Assembly (NCBI GenBank): GCA_016700055.1
Contig: CP064997.1
Span: 2,108,001-2,172,000, forward strand
Direction: 5' to 3'
Length of the DNA stretch: 64,000 nucleotides
From: Actinomycetota bacterium
GTDB lineage: Bacteria; Actinomycetota; Acidimicrobiia; Acidimicrobiales; Ilumatobacteraceae
A program made the translations under genes and the position numbers. Positions within the stretch are counted from its first letter, which is position 1. Every line of letters starts with the position of its first letter. Under the pieces are notes generated by a model, which was not told the DNA's origin, did not search any database, and saw only the letters and a program-made list of their open reading frames with translations. Below, piece after piece: positions 16,677 to 25,013 of the stretch.

Positions 16677-16702
16677 AGTCACATGTCGGAACGACTTGTG
16701 CT

Positions 16703-17221
16703 CTACCCCTGCGGCCATCCACGGGCGACGGTGCGCGCCAGGATGCCGAGGGTGGCCCGCAGGGCGGCCTCGGAGATCACCGGGAAGATCCCGGCCTCTC
16801 TCCAGGTGGGGTCGATCTCGGACCAGTCGTAGTACGAGGTGACGATGCTGGCCCCCTCGCCGGAGGGCTCCACCCGGTATCCGTAGACGTGGCCGATCTG
16901 GGGTCGGATCGCGCCGAGGATCGTCCAGGCGATCTCCTGGTCGGGCACCAGCTTGGTGATCGTCACGGTGACGTCGTACTCGCCGAGCGGGTAGTCGTTC
17001 AGCGCCTCGCGGTCCATGTGCACGACGAAGGTGTCGCCGGCCGCGGTGACGGGTGATCCCGTGGCGGCCATCAGCATGCCGGTGGCGTCGATGGCGACGT
17101 GGCCCTCGGGGTCGCACAGCACACGGAAGACCGCCGCCGGATCGGCGGCGATGGTGCGTTGCACCTCGATGCGCTCGGCATCCGTCGGGGTCTCGTCGGC
17201 GGTCGTCGGGTCGCTCGTCAT
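16703..17221 (-). CDS. SRPBCC-family (START-like) protein
   Basis: 172 aa. The pattern fits the polyketide-cyclase/SRPBCC ligand-binding fold: VQRTIAADPAAVFRVLCDPEGH at the start, a GDTFVVHMD strand, FGYRV-like VYGYRVEPSGEGASIVTSYYDWSEI, and a C-terminal long helix (SEAALRATLGILARTVARG). Ligand unknown. The ATG at 17221 is the first in-frame ATG near the divergent HD gene; longer versions run into that gene's ribosome site. It is transcribed toward nosZ but a separate unit is likely. Confidence 0.8.
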   Translation of the reverse strand: MTSDPTTADETPTDAERIEVQRTIAADPAAVFRVLCDPEGHVAIDATGMLMAATGSPVTAAGDTFVVHMDREALNDYPLGEYDVTVTITKLVPDQEIAWTILGAIRPQIGHVYGYRVEPSGEGASIVTSYYDWSEIDPTWREAGIFPVISEAALRATLGILARTVARGWPQG

Positions 17222-17289
17222 GCGCCATATTGCCACCTCTACCCGCTCGCGAATCGCGCCACTACGGTTGGTCGGCAAGGAGGTCGAGC

Positions 17290-18183
17290 GTGACTGCGGC
17301 GTATGGCGCGAAGCTGGTCGGTGCCCTGAGCGCCGCCGCGGTCTGGCACCGGCACCAGGTACGCAAGCACTCGCACACCCCCTACATCGGGCATCCGCTG
17401 GTGGTGGCCGCGCTGGTGCTGGAAGACGGCGGTACCGAGGACGAGGCCTGCGCCGGCGTGCTGCACGACGCGCTGGAAGACACCCCGGCCACGCTCGACG
17501 ACCTACGCCAGCTCTTCGGCGACGAGGTGGCGCGCATCGTCGTCGCATGCACCGACACGGCCGCGGACGGCGCCGGTGGCCGGCAGGAGAAGCTGCCGTG
17601 GAAGCCCCGCAAGGACGCCCACCTGGAGCAGTTGCGCTCCGGTGGGCCGGACGCGGCGGTGGCGCGGGTGGCGGCGGCGGACAAGTTGGCCAACGCCCGC
17701 TCGATGCTCGACGACTTCTCCGATGCCGGGCCGGCGGTGTGGAGTGGCTTCAAGGGCGGGCTCTCGGGCACGGTGTGGTACCTCGACCAGATGGCGGGCG
17801 TGCTCGGCCCGCCGCTCGACGGTTCGGCGCTGGCCCGCCGGCTGGAGCAGGCGGTGGGCGAGCTGAAGGGCGTCGAGGCAGCGGAGCGGTTCCGCCTGGG
17901 CGGTTCGGTCGCCCGCATCGCGGCGGGCTTGCAGCAGGTGCCCGCCGATGCCGGGCTCGGTTGGCACCCCGCTGACGCCGAGAGGGTCGGGTTCGAGATC
18001 GCCCGACGCCTCGACGCCGGGTGCGGTCCTGCGCGAACGGCGGCCTGGGACGTCGTCGCCAGCTGGTACGCGCACCCCCTTCCCGCCGATGCCGGCGGGC
18101 GCGCCGAAGCGATCGCACGCCTCGAATCACACGGCCGCCTGCTGCCCCTGGCCACGGCGGCGGTCCGGGCAGCGACGGACTGA
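17290..18183 (+). CDS. HD-domain hydrolase, MESH1/SpoT-hydrolase-like
   Basis: 297 aa. The N-terminal 180 residues carry HD-superfamily ligands in the RelA/SpoT hydrolase style: His35 in YIGHPLVVA, His59-Asp60 plus Glu63-Asp64 in VLHDALEDTP, and the distal Asp in VAAADKLANARSMLDD. No synthetase or TGS domain is present, so if it acts on (p)ppGpp it is a stand-alone hydrolase; other phosphate substrates are possible. The C-terminal 110 residues are unrecognised. GTG at 17290 was chosen because AAGGAGG (17277-17283) lies 6 nt upstream. Confidence 0.8.
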   Translation: MTAAYGAKLVGALSAAAVWHRHQVRKHSHTPYIGHPLVVAALVLEDGGTEDEACAGVLHDALEDTPATLDDLRQLFGDEVARIVVACTDTAADGAGGRQEKLPWKPRKDAHLEQLRSGGPDAAVARVAAADKLANARSMLDDFSDAGPAVWSGFKGGLSGTVWYLDQMAGVLGPPLDGSALARRLEQAVGELKGVEAAERFRLGGSVARIAAGLQQVPADAGLGWHPADAERVGFEIARRLDAGCGPARTAAWDVVASWYAHPLPADAGGRAEAIARLESHGRLLPLATAAVRAATD

Positions 18184-18187
18184 GCCG

Positions 18188-18205
18188 GCGCCGGCGCGCC
18201 GGCGC
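18188..18205. terminator. Perfect 18-bp GC palindrome between convergent genes
   Basis: GCGCCGGCG followed immediately by its complement CGCCGGCGC. It sits 5 bp after the HD-hydrolase stop and 4 bp before the stop of the convergent gene, so a bidirectional terminator is the simplest reading. There is no loop spacer and no T tract. Confidence 0.4.
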
Positions 18206-18208
18206 GGA

Positions 18209-18496
18209 TCAGGCGATGTCGTAGGTGGCGAGCACGTCGAGGTTGCGGAACTTGGCCTCGGCGAACCCGGCCTCGGCAGCGGCCTGCTTCGTCCCCGGCA
18301 GTTCGCTGTTCTTGCACGCGTCCTCCCAGGAGTCGAACTCGACGAGTTCGATCAGGCAGCCCGGCCGCTCACGGTCGGCGAGCAGCACCACCCGCCGTAC
18401 GGTCGACTCGTCGCCGGTCAGCTCCTTGAAACGGGCCATCCTGCTCTCGAAGTCCGCTTTCGAGCCGTCGAATTCGATCATCTGTGTGAAGCCCAT
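18209..18496 (-). CDS. Small dimeric alpha-beta barrel-like protein
   Basis: 95 aa. FTQMIEFDGSKADFESRMARFKE, a central strand LIELVEFDSWEDACKNSELP and a C-terminal FRNLDVLATYDI match the layout of ABM/EthD-type ferredoxin-like proteins that form dimeric barrels; the family link is by pattern only. No catalytic residue can be assigned. ATG at 18496; the stop faces the GC palindrome. Probably a stand-alone gene 52 bp after kbl. Confidence 0.65.
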   Translation of the reverse strand: MGFTQMIEFDGSKADFESRMARFKELTGDESTVRRVVLLADRERPGCLIELVEFDSWEDACKNSELPGTKQAAAEAGFAEAKFRNLDVLATYDIA

Positions 18497-18548
18497 GGCG
18501 CCCCCATATTCCGTCGACGGGCGGGCATCGACCGTCGCCCTGTCGAGG

Positions 18549-19796
18549 CTAGACCTCGCTCGTGCGCTTGTGAAGGGCCAGGACGGACAGCACGTGATCG
18601 ATGTCGGCGGCGGTGTGGTCGGCACTCACCTGGAAGCGGATCTCGTCCTCGCCGCGGGGCACGACGGGGTAGGCGAGGCCGGTGGCGAGGACCCCGTTCG
18701 CCCGCAGATGGGCGACCAGGCGGACCGTGCGCTCGGTGTCGCGAACGATCAGCGGCACCACCGGGTGGCTCCCGGCGATCGTCTCGTAGCCGAGCGCGCC
18801 GATCCCCTCGCGCAGTCGGCTCGTGGCCGCCCGGAGGCGCTCCAGCAGCGCCCGGCCCGACACGCTGTCGACCAGGTCGATCGACGCGTGAGCGGCAGCG
18901 GCCTCGGGCGGGGTGATCGGGTTGGAGTACACGTAGGTGGTCGCCGTCTCGCGCAGCACGTCCACCAGCACGCGGCTCCCGACGACGTAGCCACCGTTGA
19001 CGCCGAAGGCCTTGCCGAGTGTGCCGACCAGCACGTCGGCGCGGGCACGGGTCACCTCTTCGGTGCCGCGTCCTGCGTCACCGAAGGCGCCGACGCCGTG
19101 GGAGTCGTCGACGACGACGGTTACGCCGTCGGGGAACGCGCTGTCGAAGCGCTCGGCGAGCTCGGTGATCGCGCCGAGCGGGGCATGGTCGCCGCGCATG
19201 CTGAACACACCGTCGGTGACGACGAGCACTCGGTCGCAGCTCTCTCCCGGCGCGTCCGTCAGTGCGGTGAGCTCGGCTTCGAGCCGTTCGACGCCGTTGT
19301 GCGGGTACACCACCTTGAGCTTCGGCTGCGCGAGCCGAGTGGCGGTGATGATGCAGTTGTGGTTCAGCTCGTCGCTCGCCATCGCCGTCGACGAGCCGGC
19401 GAGGGCCGGCAGCGTGCCGATCATGCAGGCGTAGGCGCTGCTGAAGAGCATCGCCGCCTCGCGGTCGTGGAACGCGGCGAGGCGCGCCTCCAGTGCGGTG
19501 TGCACGTCGTAGGTGCCGCTGATGAAGCGCACCGCCTGGGGACCGGTGCCGTAGCGGCGCACGGCGTCCTCCTCGGCGCGGCGGACGGCGTCGTGCATCG
19601 CCATGCCGAGGTAGCCGTTCGAGTTCATCCGCACGAAGGCCCGCTCACCCTCACCGGCGAGCAGGTAGCGGGGGCCCTGGTCGCCTGTCGCCGCGACGAC
19701 TCCGGTGAACACCGGCTCGACTCGCTTCCTCGCCCCGCGGGCGTCGAGCTCGCCGAGCTGGCGGGCGAGGGCGGCGTCGAGGCGTTCAGTCGGCAA
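18549..19796 (-). CDS. kbl: Glycine C-acetyltransferase / 2-amino-3-ketobutyrate CoA ligase
   Basis: 415 aa PLP-dependent alpha-oxoamine synthase. Visible features: NSNGYLGMA near the N-terminus, GTGPQAVRFISGTYDVHTALEA (substrate/PLP entry), DDSHGVGAFG, and the PLP lysine in TLGKAFGVNGG. It converts 2-amino-3-oxobutyrate plus CoA to glycine and acetyl-CoA. The partner dehydrogenase gene lies directly upstream, which picks Kbl over other oxoamine synthases such as BioF. The TTG at 19796 is preferred: GGAGG (19809-19805) is 8 nt away, whereas the GTG at 19805 touches that element. Either start overlaps tdh. Confidence 0.85.
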   Translation of the reverse strand: MPTERLDAALARQLGELDARGARKRVEPVFTGVVAATGDQGPRYLLAGEGERAFVRMNSNGYLGMAMHDAVRRAEEDAVRRYGTGPQAVRFISGTYDVHTALEARLAAFHDREAAMLFSSAYACMIGTLPALAGSSTAMASDELNHNCIITATRLAQPKLKVVYPHNGVERLEAELTALTDAPGESCDRVLVVTDGVFSMRGDHAPLGAITELAERFDSAFPDGVTVVVDDSHGVGAFGDAGRGTEEVTRARADVLVGTLGKAFGVNGGYVVGSRVLVDVLRETATTYVYSNPITPPEAAAAHASIDLVDSVSGRALLERLRAATSRLREGIGALGYETIAGSHPVVPLIVRDTERTVRLVAHLRANGVLATGLAYPVVPRGEDEIRFQVSADHTAADIDHVLSVLALHKRTSEV

Positions 19797-20766
19797 GTCG
19801 ATCACCTCCGCCGATCGCCGCGCGGCGTCGGGCGCGCAGTGCGTTCAGCATGTCGAGCGTCATCGCGTCGAGGTCGAAGCGCGGCTCCCAGCCCCACTCG
19901 GCACGCGCGGCGGAGTCGTCGACAGAGGCCGGCCACGAGTCGGCGATCGCCTGACGCCTGGGATCGACCTCGTAGCTGACGCGGAAGCCGGGCACGTGAC
20001 GCGCGATCGAGGCGGCGAGATCCTCCGGGCAGATGCTCATCGCCGCGATGTTGAACGCGTTGCGGTGCACCAGGCGCCCGCTGTCGGCCTCCATCAGCTC
20101 GACCATCGCCCGCAGGGCGTCCGGCAAGTACATCATGTCGAGCTTCGTGTCCGCGCTCAGGTAGCACGTGTAGCGGCCGTAGAGGATGGCGTGGTGGAAG
20201 ATCTCCACCGCGTAGTCGGTGGTGCCGCCCCCTGGTGGGGTGACCGAGGAGATCAGGCCGGGAAGCCGCAGCCCGCGGGTGTCGAGACCAAAGCGCGTCG
20301 CGTAGTAGTCGCAGAGCAGCTCACCGGCCACCTTCGTGACGCCGTACATGGTGGTCGGTCGTTGGACGGTGTCCTGCGGTGTCGACAGCTTCGGGGTGGA
20401 TGGCCCGAACGCGCCGATCGAGCTCGGGTGGAAGACCGCGCAGCGGTGCTGGCGGGCGACTTCGAGCACCCGGTAGAGCCCGCCCATGTTCACGTCCCAG
20501 GCCACCTGCGGCTTGTCCTCGGCCACGGCGGAGAGCATCGCCGCCAGGTGGTAGACGGTGTCGACGTCGTAGCGCCGGACGGCGGAATCGAGCTGGCGGA
20601 TCTGGGTGCAGTCGACCAGCTCGAACGGGGCGCTCGTATCGGCGCCGGCGGGTGGCATGCGGATGTCCGAGGCGACGACGTGCTCGGCGCCGAAGCGCTC
20701 GCGCAGCACGGGGACGAGCTCGGAACCGATCTGTCCGAGAGCCCCGGTGACGAGGATCCTGCGCAC
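19786..20766 (-). CDS. tdh: L-threonine 3-dehydrogenase, NAD-epimerase (SDR) type
   Basis: 326 aa extended SDR. VTGALGQIGSELV at 6-18 is the NAD loop, ASDI supplies the acidic adenine-ribose contact, HPSSIGAFG holds the active Ser/Thr, and YGVTK the Tyr and Lys. GLRLPGLIS and the DMMYLPDAL region match the short-chain threonine dehydrogenases rather than sugar epimerases. It oxidises threonine to 2-amino-3-oxobutyrate, the substrate of the overlapping kbl gene. Divergent from the flavodoxin-like gene. Confidence 0.87.
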   Translation of the reverse strand: MRRILVTGALGQIGSELVPVLRERFGAEHVVASDIRMPPAGADTSAPFELVDCTQIRQLDSAVRRYDVDTVYHLAAMLSAVAEDKPQVAWDVNMGGLYRVLEVARQHRCAVFHPSSIGAFGPSTPKLSTPQDTVQRPTTMYGVTKVAGELLCDYYATRFGLDTRGLRLPGLISSVTPPGGGTTDYAVEIFHHAILYGRYTCYLSADTKLDMMYLPDALRAMVELMEADSGRLVHRNAFNIAAMSICPEDLAASIARHVPGFRVSYEVDPRRQAIADSWPASVDDSAARAEWGWEPRFDLDAMTLDMLNALRARRRAAIGGGDRLAD

Positions 20767-20811
20767 GGGACGACCGTAGCCTTGCGCGGAGTCCTACCGA
20801 GGAGGTTGGAG

Positions 20812-21363
20812 ATGCGCTCACCGCGGGTGTTGATGGTGTTCCACAGCGACGAGGGCCAGACGGCCAAGGTGACGGCGCGGATCGCCCACGTGCTGCGCGA
20901 CCTCGGCGCGGAGGTAGACGCGTTCCCCGCCGAGTCTGCACCGTCGCCGAAGGGCTACGACGCGATCGTGGTCGGCGACCCCGTGCACATGGGCAAGCAC
21001 AGCCCGGTGGTGATCGGCTACCTGTCGGCGCATCGGCCCGCCCTCGAGGAGCTGTCGACCGCCTTCTTCCAGGTCAGCCTGACGTCCGCGCAGCACGACC
21101 CGGTGCACGACGCTGCCGCGTGGACGTACGTAGAAGAGCTCGAGCGCGACACGGGCTTCGGGCCCGACGTGGTCGGTGTGTTCGCCGGTGCGCTCACCTA
21201 CCGCAGGTACGGGTGGATCAAGCGTCGGGTGATGCGCCACATCGCGCAGGAGGAGGGGGTCGACACCGACACCAGCCGAGACTGGGAGTACACCGACTGG
21301 GAGGCGGTCGAGCACTTCGCCAGCGACGTGCACGATCTGGTGGTGCGCCGCCTGCAGACGTGA
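20812..21363 (+). CDS. Flavodoxin-like protein (HemG-type domain)
   Basis: 183 aa. VLMVFHSDEGQTAKVTARIA is the FMN phosphate loop in the variant typical of flavodoxin_5/HemG proteins, followed by YDAIVVGDPVHMGKHSPVV and FFQVSLTSA, and a C-terminal RRYGWIKRRVMRHIA that also fits HemG (menaquinone-dependent protoporphyrinogen oxidase). GGAGG (20801-20805) lies 6 nt before the ATG. The formate dehydrogenase operon begins 22 bp downstream on the same strand, so it may be a co-transcribed redox partner or just a neighbour. Confidence 0.82.
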   Translation: MRSPRVLMVFHSDEGQTAKVTARIAHVLRDLGAEVDAFPAESAPSPKGYDAIVVGDPVHMGKHSPVVIGYLSAHRPALEELSTAFFQVSLTSAQHDPVHDAAAWTYVEELERDTGFGPDVVGVFAGALTYRRYGWIKRRVMRHIAQEEGVDTDTSRDWEYTDWEAVEHFASDVHDLVVRRLQT

Positions 21364-21385
21364 ACCGAGGGTAAGTTCTCGCTCG

Positions 21386-23290
21386 ATGCGGCCGCGGCTC
21401 ACCACACCGCTCGTCCGTGACGGCTCGGCGCTTCGACCGGCCTCCTGGGACGAGGCGCTGGCTCGGGCGGTCGAGGGGTTCGAGCGGGTGCTCCACCGCC
21501 ACGGTCCCGCAGGGATCGGCGTGTTCAGCTGTTCGAAGGCCACCAACGAGGTCAACTACGCGGTGCAGAAGTTCGCCCGGGTCGCGCTCGGCACGAACAA
21601 CATCGACTCCTGCAACCGCACTTGACACGCGCCGAGCGTCGTCGGTCTGGCGACGGTCTTCGGAGCAGGGGGCGGGACGTCGTCCTACCGTGAGATCGAA
21701 GACGCAGACGTGATCGTGCTCTGGGGATCGAACGCGCGCGAGGCGCACCCGATCTTCTTCCACCACCTGCTGCGCGGCGTTGCTGCCGGAGCTCGGCTCT
21801 TCTGCATCGATCCCCGCAGGACCGCCTCCGCGAAGTTCGCCGACGTGTGGCTCGGCATCGGTGTCGGCACCGACATCGCGCTCGCCAACGCCGTTGGCCG
21901 CGAGATCATCCACGCCGGGCTCGTCGACCACGAGTTCGTCGCTCGTTCGACCACTGGCTACGCCGCGTACGCGGCGGCCGTGGAGCCCTACACCCTCGAG
22001 CATGCGGCGGCGATCACCGGAGTGCCGGCGACGGCGATCGCCGAGCTCGCCCGCGCCTACGCGGGCGCCGACCGGGCGCAGATCCTCTGGACGCTCGGCA
22101 TCACCGAGCACCACGACGCCGTCGACAACGTTCTGGCCCTGTGCAACCTCGCCCTCCTGACGGGCCATGTAGGCCGCTGGGGATCGGGTCTCGTTCCCCT
22201 CCGCGGTCAGAACAACGTGCAAGGCGGCGGCGACATGGGCGCGCTGCCGTCGAAGCTGCCCGGGTTCCAAGACGTGGACGACCCGGTCGCCCGCTCTCGC
22301 TTCGAAGCCGTCTACGGCGTGGCCCTCGACCCCGAACCGGGGCTGCATCTGACGTTGATGTTCGAGGCGATGGCCGTGGGGGAGTTGCACGGCCTCTACG
22401 TGGTGGGCGAGAACCCGGCCGACTCCGAGCCCGACGTCCAGCACGCGCGCGCCCTGCTGGCGGGCCTCGAGGTGCTGGTCGTGCAGGACATCTTCTTGAC
22501 GCGCACCGCGGAGATGGCCGACGTCGTGCTGCCCGCCGCGGCGTCGTGGGCCGAGTCCGACGGCACGGTCACGTCGAGTGAGCGTCGTGTGCAGCGTGTG
22601 CGGGCCGCCGTGGCACCCCCCGGCGAGGCGCGCGACGACCTGTGGATCGTCGGCGAACTGGCCAGGCGGTGCGGTTACGACTGGGGGCAACCGAGCGCCG
22701 AAGACCTGTGGGACGAGCTGCGGTCGCTGTCGTCGCTCCACGCCGGCATGCCGTACGCACGGCTCGAGGCCGAAGGCGGCCTGCAGTGGCCGTGCCCCAC
22801 GCTCACCGACCCGGGCAGCCCGTTCCTGCACGGCTGGCTCTGGGAGGACGATCTCGGCGGGCACCCCCGAGCACCGTTCAGCGTGGTGCACCATTCCGGC
22901 CCGGCGGAGCGCCTCAGCGCCGAGTACCCGTTGCGGCTCACCACCGGGCGCGCCCTCGACTCGTTCAACACGGGTGTGCAGTCGGGCGGCTACGCCTCAC
23001 CGATCCGCTCCGGGGACGGGCTCGACATGAGCCCCGCCGACGCCGCGGCGCTCGGCGTGGCCGACGGCGAGCGCGTGCTCGTGTCCTCGCCGCGGGGCTC
23101 GGTGGAGATGCCGGTGCGCGTCCAGGCCGATCTGCCGCCAGGGCTCACCTTCACCACGTTCCACTTCCCCGAGCTCGTCGACGCGAACGTGCTCACCAAC
23201 GACGCCTGGGACCCGCGGTCGGGCACCGCCGAGTTCAAGGCGGCGGCCATCCGCGTCGACAAGATCGGCGGGCTGGACAGCCGTGGCTGA
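21386..23290 (+). CDS. Formate dehydrogenase catalytic subunit with in-frame TGA (selenocysteine), lacking N-terminal Fe-S modules
   Basis: 634 residues if TGA at 21623-21625 is read as selenocysteine (position 80). The context NNIDSCNRT-U-HAPSVVGL aligns with the U-H-x-PSVAGL active site of formate dehydrogenases, where U or Cys ligates Mo/W. The frame on both sides is the same, and GTSSYREIEDADVIVLWGSN continues the molybdopterin fold. Molybdopterin oxidoreductase domain about 60-370; dinucleotide-binding domain about 510-625. The chain begins RPRLTTPLVRDG, a point normally about 50 residues after the alpha subunit's Fe4S4 motif; that module is in the third gene of the operon. A SECIS-like hairpin follows the TGA. 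The last 8 bp overlap the NuoE-NuoF fusion gene. Alternative: a pseudogene or sequence error, judged unlikely. Confidence 0.9.
21623..21663 (+). promoter_or_regulatory. UGA codon plus bacterial SECIS-like element
   Basis: After the TGA (21623-21625), GTCGTC (21638-21643) pairs with GGCGAC (21649-21654) around the loop GGTCT (21644-21648). A lower stem CCGA (21632-21635) / TCGG (21660-21663) is separated by an internal loop. In E. coli fdhF the apical loop is also GGUCU and starts at the same nucleotide, 22nd counting the U of UGA as 1. This is the SelB binding site in the known system. The structure was folded by eye. Confidence 0.85.
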
Positions 23291-25013
23291 TCTGCACTTC
23301 GGGTCTGCGGCGGCGACGCCCGCCGAGCGGGTCGCGGTCGACGCAGTCGTCGCGCCGTTCGGCCCCGCCCTGCTCGTCGAGTCCGCTCATCTCGTGCGCG
23401 GCGGCACCACCCGGCGCGCCGAGCGCCGGCACCTGCTGCTGCCCGCGCTCCACGCCTTGCAGCGTGAGGCGGGCTGGATCAGCCCCGGCGGCTTGCGTCA
23501 CGTGTGCGAGCAGCTCCAGGTGCCGCCGGCGGAGGCCTACGGGGTGGCGACGTTCTACGAGATGCTGCGCACCACCGCTCCGGCCACCGAGGGTCCGATC
23601 GCCCACGTCTGCGACGACGTCGCGTGCCGGATCGACCCCTCCCGGCGCGAGGCAGCCGTAACCGCGCTGCGCGCAGCGGGAGCGGCGGTGCACGACTCGC
23701 CGTGCCTCGGGCAGTGCGATCGTCCCCCGGGGGTGTTCGTCCAGCACCGCCGCGGCAGCGACGAGGTACCGAACGACAGCGGGCCCTTCGAGCTACCGCA
23801 GGCGGGGGATCCCGGTCTGCGGCTGCTGCGCCGAGTGGGCGTGGTCGACCCGACGAGCCTCGACTCCTATCTGGGCCAAGGTGGCATGGCCGCGCTCGGC
23901 GTCGCCCGTGAGATCGGCGGTGAGGCCGTGATCGAAGCGGTCGCGCAGGCCGGGCTGTCCGGGCGGGGCGGGGCGGCCTTCCCCACCGCCGCCAAGTGGC
24001 GCGCCGTGCGTGACGCGAGCGGCGATCGCCGTCACGTGGTGGTCAACTTCGACGAGTCCGAGCCGGGCACGTTCAAGGACAAGACGCTGGTCGAGAACGA
24101 CCCCTTCGCCGTGATCGAGGCGATGTGCATCGCCGCGCTCGCGACCGGTGCGGAAACCGGCTGGGTGTACGTGCGCGGCGAGTACCCGCGCTCGGTGGAG
24201 CGGCTCACGTCGGCTGTCGACCAATGCCGCCGGGCCGGGTACCTGGGCGACGCCTTCGACATCGAGGTGCGCCGCGGCGCAGGTGCGTACATCTGCGGCG
24301 AGGAGACGGCGCTCTTCAACTCGATCGAGGGCTTCCGCGGCGAGCCGCGGAACAAGCCGCCCTACCCGACCACGCACGGCCTGTTCGGGCAGCCGACGGC
24401 GGTGAACAACACCGAGACCCTCGTCAACGTGTTGTCGATCCTCGTGGAGGGGCCGGACGCCTACCGCAGCGTCGGCACGGCGCAGTCGCCTGGCACGCGG
24501 TTGTTCAGCGTGTCCGGTCGGGTGGTCCGGCCCGGCCTCTACGAGGTCTCCTTCGGCACCACGCTCGGCGAGCTGCTCGATCTGGCCGGCGGCGTCACCG
24601 GCGAGCTGGCGGCGGTGCTGCTCGGAGGTGCGGCGGGCTCGTTCATCCCTGCCGACCAGCTCGGGCTCAGGATGACCCTCGAAGACACGCGCCAGGCGGG
24701 AGTGGCTCTCGGCTCGGGCGCGGTCGTCGTGTTCGACACGAGCGTCGACCTCACCGACACGATCTTGCGCATCGCCTCGTTCTTCACCGCCGAATCGTGT
24801 GGGCAGTGCGTTCCGTGCAGGGTCGCAACGGTGCGCCAGCACGAGACGCTGGTGAAGATCGCGAAGCGTGGCGAGGTGACTGCCGACCAGCGCGAACTGC
24901 TCGGCGATCTCAGCCAGGTACTGGTCGACGCGTCCATCTGCGGCCTCGGCCACACTGCTGCTTCGGCGGTGCAGTCCGCTCTCCGGCTCGGCCTCGTCGG
25001 AGGTGGGACTTGA
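23283..25013 (+). CDS. NuoE-NuoF fusion, NADH-binding diaphorase subunit of formate dehydrogenase
   Basis: 576 aa. Residues 1-165 are a NuoE/FdsG-type thioredoxin-like [2Fe-2S] domain with Cys110, Cys115, Cys141 and Cys145. Residues about 190-560 are NuoF/FdsB: GLSGRGGAAFPTAAKW (224-239) binds NADH, the FMN region includes ICGEETALFNSIEG, a SLBB domain follows, and Cys506, Cys509, Cys512 and Cys553 (ESCGQCVPCR and SICGLGHT) hold a [4Fe-4S] cluster. The pair passes electrons between formate oxidation and NAD+. It overlaps the catalytic gene by 8 bp and the next gene by 4 bp (TTGA), so all three are coupled. Confidence 0.93.
   Translation: MADLHFGSAAATPAERVAVDAVVAPFGPALLVESAHLVRGGTTRRAERRHLLLPALHALQREAGWISPGGLRHVCEQLQVPPAEAYGVATFYEMLRTTAPATEGPIAHVCDDVACRIDPSRREAAVTALRAAGAAVHDSPCLGQCDRPPGVFVQHRRGSDEVPNDSGPFELPQAGDPGLRLLRRVGVVDPTSLDSYLGQGGMAALGVAREIGGEAVIEAVAQAGLSGRGGAAFPTAAKWRAVRDASGDRRHVVVNFDESEPGTFKDKTLVENDPFAVIEAMCIAALATGAETGWVYVRGEYPRSVERLTSAVDQCRRAGYLGDAFDIEVRRGAGAYICGEETALFNSIEGFRGEPRNKPPYPTTHGLFGQPTAVNNTETLVNVLSILVEGPDAYRSVGTAQSPGTRLFSVSGRVVRPGLYEVSFGTTLGELLDLAGGVTGELAAVLLGGAAGSFIPADQLGLRMTLEDTRQAGVALGSGAVVVFDTSVDLTDTILRIASFFTAESCGQCVPCRVATVRQHETLVKIAKRGEVTADQRELLGDLSQVLVDASICGLGHTAASAVQSALRLGLVGGGT

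Noticed and set aside
16602..16702. FNR/DNR-type box upstream of nosZ
   Set aside because: No TTGAT-N4-ATCAA-like sequence was found; only an 18-bp imperfect palindrome is visible.
21386..21625. A 79-residue separate gene followed by a second gene from 21710
   Set aside because: Both pieces are in the same frame and join across TGA at the known selenocysteine site, so they are one gene.
21218..22894. 558-aa minus-strand frame over the formate dehydrogenase catalytic gene
   Set aside because: Low-complexity Arg/Gly/Val/Asp composition with no family motifs; it is an antisense shadow of GC-rich coding sequence.
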